DNA from: Phaseolus vulgaris
Taxonomy: Eukaryota; Streptophyta; Magnoliopsida; Fabales; Fabaceae
Direction: 5' to 3'
DNA length: 64,000 bases
Assembly (NCBI RefSeq): GCF_000499845.2
Contig: NC_023755.2
Coordinates: 37,460,023 to 37,524,022 of the forward strand
Translations under genes and position numbers: made by a program
Notes under the pieces: generated by a model
What the model was told of the DNA's origin: nothing
What the model saw: only the letters and a program-made list of their open reading frames with translations
Database searches by the model: none
Part shown: in pieces, positions 61,461 to 64,000 of the stretch
Position numbering within the stretch: the stretch's first letter is position 1
Layout: every line of letters begins with the position of its first letter

Positions 61461-61844
61461 AAGTTAATTTCTCATAAATAAATAAATGCATGAATAAGAA
61501 TAAACAACTAGTATTCTTCTTGAAGAAATGTATTTAACAAAATAATTAATTTTTGAACAATTTACTCATTCGATCATGTTTTACTTTTTTTTCTTTAAAC
61601 TCTTTTTTCAATATTTAAGATTCGTCTTCTGGTTGAGACTTACTTGCAAAAAGTTTTTATTTTGTTGTGTCTGTTTATTTATATGATCTTAATGAATTAT
61701 TTTACGATTATACTGAAAAATTAACATATGTACCATGATTAAAAATGTATTACCTAATTTTTTGTATAATTTAATTTGTCTAAATGTTATTTTACTTTAA
61801 TGTATTTTTATATGACGATTTGTTGGAAATCCAACGTCAACTAA

Positions 61845-61930
61845 TAATTAAGATATTTCATAATATATAAGTGAGTACAAATCTCACATTATAAATCAAT
61901 TTTATAAGATTAAAATTCACTTGGTTGGTA
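61845..61930 (-). repeat. Decayed dispersed legume repeat
   Basis: ATAATATATAAGTGAGTACAA, ATCTCACATTATAAATCAAT and TTTATAAGATTAAAATTCAC match the reverse of the core of 13148-13310. Confidence 0.45.
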
Positions 61931-63276
61931 TTGAATACGAGGTGTACTGCGACGTAAGAGTAGAAGTATGATTTGGGTAGGCAGTTTGAAATTGTTAAGT
62001 TGGGAAGAGACGTGGTTCATCTTAAATTTCCGTCGAATTCAAACAAGCATTAAACAAATACCAACTACCGCCCCATAAGTGGTTCTGGAGTTCCATTTAA
62101 GTCTCCGACACGGCATAGGCTTCAGATTATCTCTCTCAGGCTCTGCTTCTTTAATTATAGAATCTGAGAATTGTTGTGTCACGGTGATTTACAGAGTGTA
62201 AAAGCTACCCCTCTTTCAACACATTTCACCCCATCTTAAAGAGGAAACTCTTTCAGACCTGTAATCCAACACTCAGATGAAAGTGACCTCACAGATACAG
62301 AAGGTGTTTCTTCTGATTAAATGCACCCTCACTCTTGCAACTACTTTAAAAATACGTGTTTTCATTACTGGAATAGAGAGTGACAAAGATGACTAGGTAA
62401 AAAGTATTGCAATGCAAGTTCCCAACTCAGTGGTGAGAAGGGTCTATTTTATGAAACTAATATTTGGCTTAGTATAGGAATGGGTAAAAGTCACAGTCCG
62501 GATAAATAAATAAAACCAATCTCAATCTCTCAGCCCCCATTGGAATGCTATTCAAGATAATTTATTGATTCAATTCGGTTAAATATAGAGGTGAATCAGG
62601 TGAAAAGTTTTTAATAATCCGAGAACTTTGAACCCCATTCCAAGGATGACAAGAACACCTAGTAAACTTGGAACTTGTTGGAGAATGGAACTGCAAAAGC
62701 TAACAATCATGGAACACGTAACTCACGTTGGTCCGATTGTAAAGACTTACAAAAAGAACTATAGAGCAGTGTTTGCCAGCAGCTCTTTACCCGAGATTTT
62801 TTCAAATCAAACAACCACATGGAACATATGATGAAAAATACGAAATTAATTCGATTTATTTAAAAAAACCAATTACTATCACCCCTTCCAAGGAAAGGAA
62901 AAGAAAATAACTTTTTTAAAGAATGGTCCATTATTTCTCCTCTGGAGGAACGCAGCCATTTCACAGAGAGTGGAACATTACTGATCACATGAAAGCGCCA
63001 ACAAAGATCAAAGCTCCAGACTTCCTGACAAGGTATAACATGATTTGGCATGCATAAATAAAGTAAAAACTATGAGTAAAATTTAAAGCCAAACTGCTCT
63101 TGAATTTCACAGAAATTGAACTGCTGATACTAATCAACCTGCGGCAACTGTCACATTTAACAGGACAAAATGAGGAGAGGAAGGAAAAAGGAACGGATGA
63201 TTTAACATCACTCATTACAGGATCAAGTACAAAAACATGACAGTGTTCCCATGGATCAGACCTACTCCAGTAAATT

Positions 63277-64000
63277 TCAAATTTTCAGCTGCTCCAAAAT
63301 AGGCATAGTCTCCGATTCTGGTGGAATGTTCTCAGGCTTGTCCATTTCTTGAAATTTAATTGGTTGTTTATCTTGTTGGCAAGAGACACTAGCAGTTGGT
63401 AGATCCTTTGGGATGGGGGCAGGTTCATCCCTTCTTGGAGGTGGAGCAGCATATACGGGAACAGCTTGCCGAATATTGACTGCAGGAGCAACTCGCACTG
63501 GAGAAGCCCGTATTACAGGATGGGGTGGCACTGAGGCAGGCGGTGGACAAGGTGGCGCAGCAAAGGCTGGTACTACAGTCCTTATAGTCACTGCAGGAGC
63601 AATCCCCTGGCAAGATGATCTTATTTGTCGAATAGGAACATAAGGTACTGCTCCTACTGCAGGGAACCTAAGGGGACGGATCCCTCGACTTTCTAGAGCA
63701 CAGGATTGTGGTGGTAGGGTGGAATTGTCACTGGTGATTGCAGCCTGTGGATGCCTGCTTCGAACACTTTCATTTGCTTTTGCCATTGATGGCTTACATC
63801 GAGGTGCAGTCCTTTGGCAAATTAGGGGAAGGATTTTTGATGAAGTGGCTGGCGGTGGTTGAGAACTGATGGGTCTGGGATTTTGAATCTGAAACCTTTT
63901 ATGAAATGGAATTGGAGTGCTTGGATTAGACATTGTCATCTTTTCCTTCAAACGGTAATTCAGTAAAGCCCGCGCTATTGTGATCTGTTCCAGTTCATCA
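63277..64000 (-). CDS. Pro/Ala-rich protein of unknown function, C-terminal part
   Basis: The frame is open from the right edge of the window to TGA 63279-63277: about 240 codons of what is probably a last or only exon. Upstream of the two in-frame ATGs it still reads DELEQITIARALLNYRLKEK, which looks like true protein, so the real start lies outside. The protein is rich in Pro, Ala, Arg and Ser, with an imperfect internal repeat, IAPAVTIRTVVPAFAAPP and VAPAVNIRQAVPVYAAPP, separated by a Pro-rich linker. No signal peptide, membrane segment or catalytic motif is seen; the composition suggests a disordered tail. I do not recognise the family. The overlapping frames at 63285-63643 on both strands are shadows of it. 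Confidence 0.7.
   Translation of the reverse strand, partial: DELEQITIARALLNYRLKEKMTMSNPSTPIPFHKRFQIQNPRPISSQPPPATSSKILPLICQRTAPRCKPSMAKANESVRSRHPQAAITSDNSTLPPQSCALESRGIRPLRFPAVGAVPYVPIRQIRSSCQGIAPAVTIRTVVPAFAAPPCPPPASVPPHPVIRASPVRVAPAVNIRQAVPVYAAPPPRRDEPAPIPKDLPTASVSCQQDKQPIKFQEMDKPENIPPESETMPILEQLKI

Larger units (their letters stand above)
56944..63276. other. AT-rich intergenic region and 3' flank of the right-edge gene
   Basis: No gene is supported between 56944 and about 62800. The patches at 60860-61110 and 61960-62400 are less AT-rich and could be gene fragments or untranslated sequence, but no domain is visible. The last few hundred bases (about 62860-63276) are likely the 3' untranslated region of the minus-strand gene that follows. 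Confidence 0.45.

Overview
This window looks like nuclear DNA from a legume, probably of the Phaseoleae (bean, cowpea or soybean relatives). It is very AT-rich, its genes carry plant-type GT/AG introns, and it holds recognisable plant gene families. Its repeats resemble ones I associate with Phaseoleae genomes: a decorated TCGCTCAAGC repeat, a MULE-type MITE with TTCCGGATTA boxes, and a high-copy repeat ending near GATGTGAGATTTTCAACA. The species cannot be fixed from the sequence alone.

Four protein genes can be supported. (1) A class A GATA zinc-finger transcription factor lies on the + strand at 5883-9298: two coding exons, 312 aa. (2) A miR160-targeted auxin response factor of the ARF10/16 clade lies on the + strand at 18393-21206: four coding exons, 698 aa, with a near-perfect miR160 site. 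(3) A SAPS-domain (SIT4-phosphatase-associated / PP6 regulatory subunit) gene lies on the - strand at 42965-33578. All 19 coding exons join in phase to give 852 aa. (4) The 3' part of an unidentified Pro/Ala-rich protein gene lies on the - strand at the right edge (63277-64000), and its 5' end is outside the window.

Layout. 1-5.3 kb is AT-rich intergenic DNA with a foldback repeat. 5.3-9.4 kb is the GATA gene. 9.4-18.2 kb holds a MULE-MITE with a perfect 9-bp target duplication, a LINE relic, a legume repeat and a long, less AT-rich stretch upstream of the ARF. 18.2-21.3 kb is the ARF gene. 21.3-33.3 kb is AT-rich with MITEs and LTR fragments. 33.4-43.1 kb is the SAPS gene, with a dead copia fragment in one intron and two independent tandem duplications in others. 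43.1-63.2 kb is transposon-rich: a 61-bp tandem array, CACTA-type ends, LTR-like remnants and a complete but decayed 4.3-kb Ty1/copia element (49674-53979).

The genes do not form an operon-like unit. Two touch auxin biology according to family knowledge: ARF10/16 proteins repress auxin-response genes under miR160 control, and Arabidopsis SAPS-domain-like proteins join a PP6-type phosphatase that acts on PIN auxin carriers. Their proximity is probably coincidental. I found no convincing new biological system. The most interesting observations are a duplicated splice acceptor plus partial exon that would truncate the SAPS protein if used, a 19-codon uORF ending one base before the GATA start codon, and MULE-MITEs built from arrays of self-complementary boxes.
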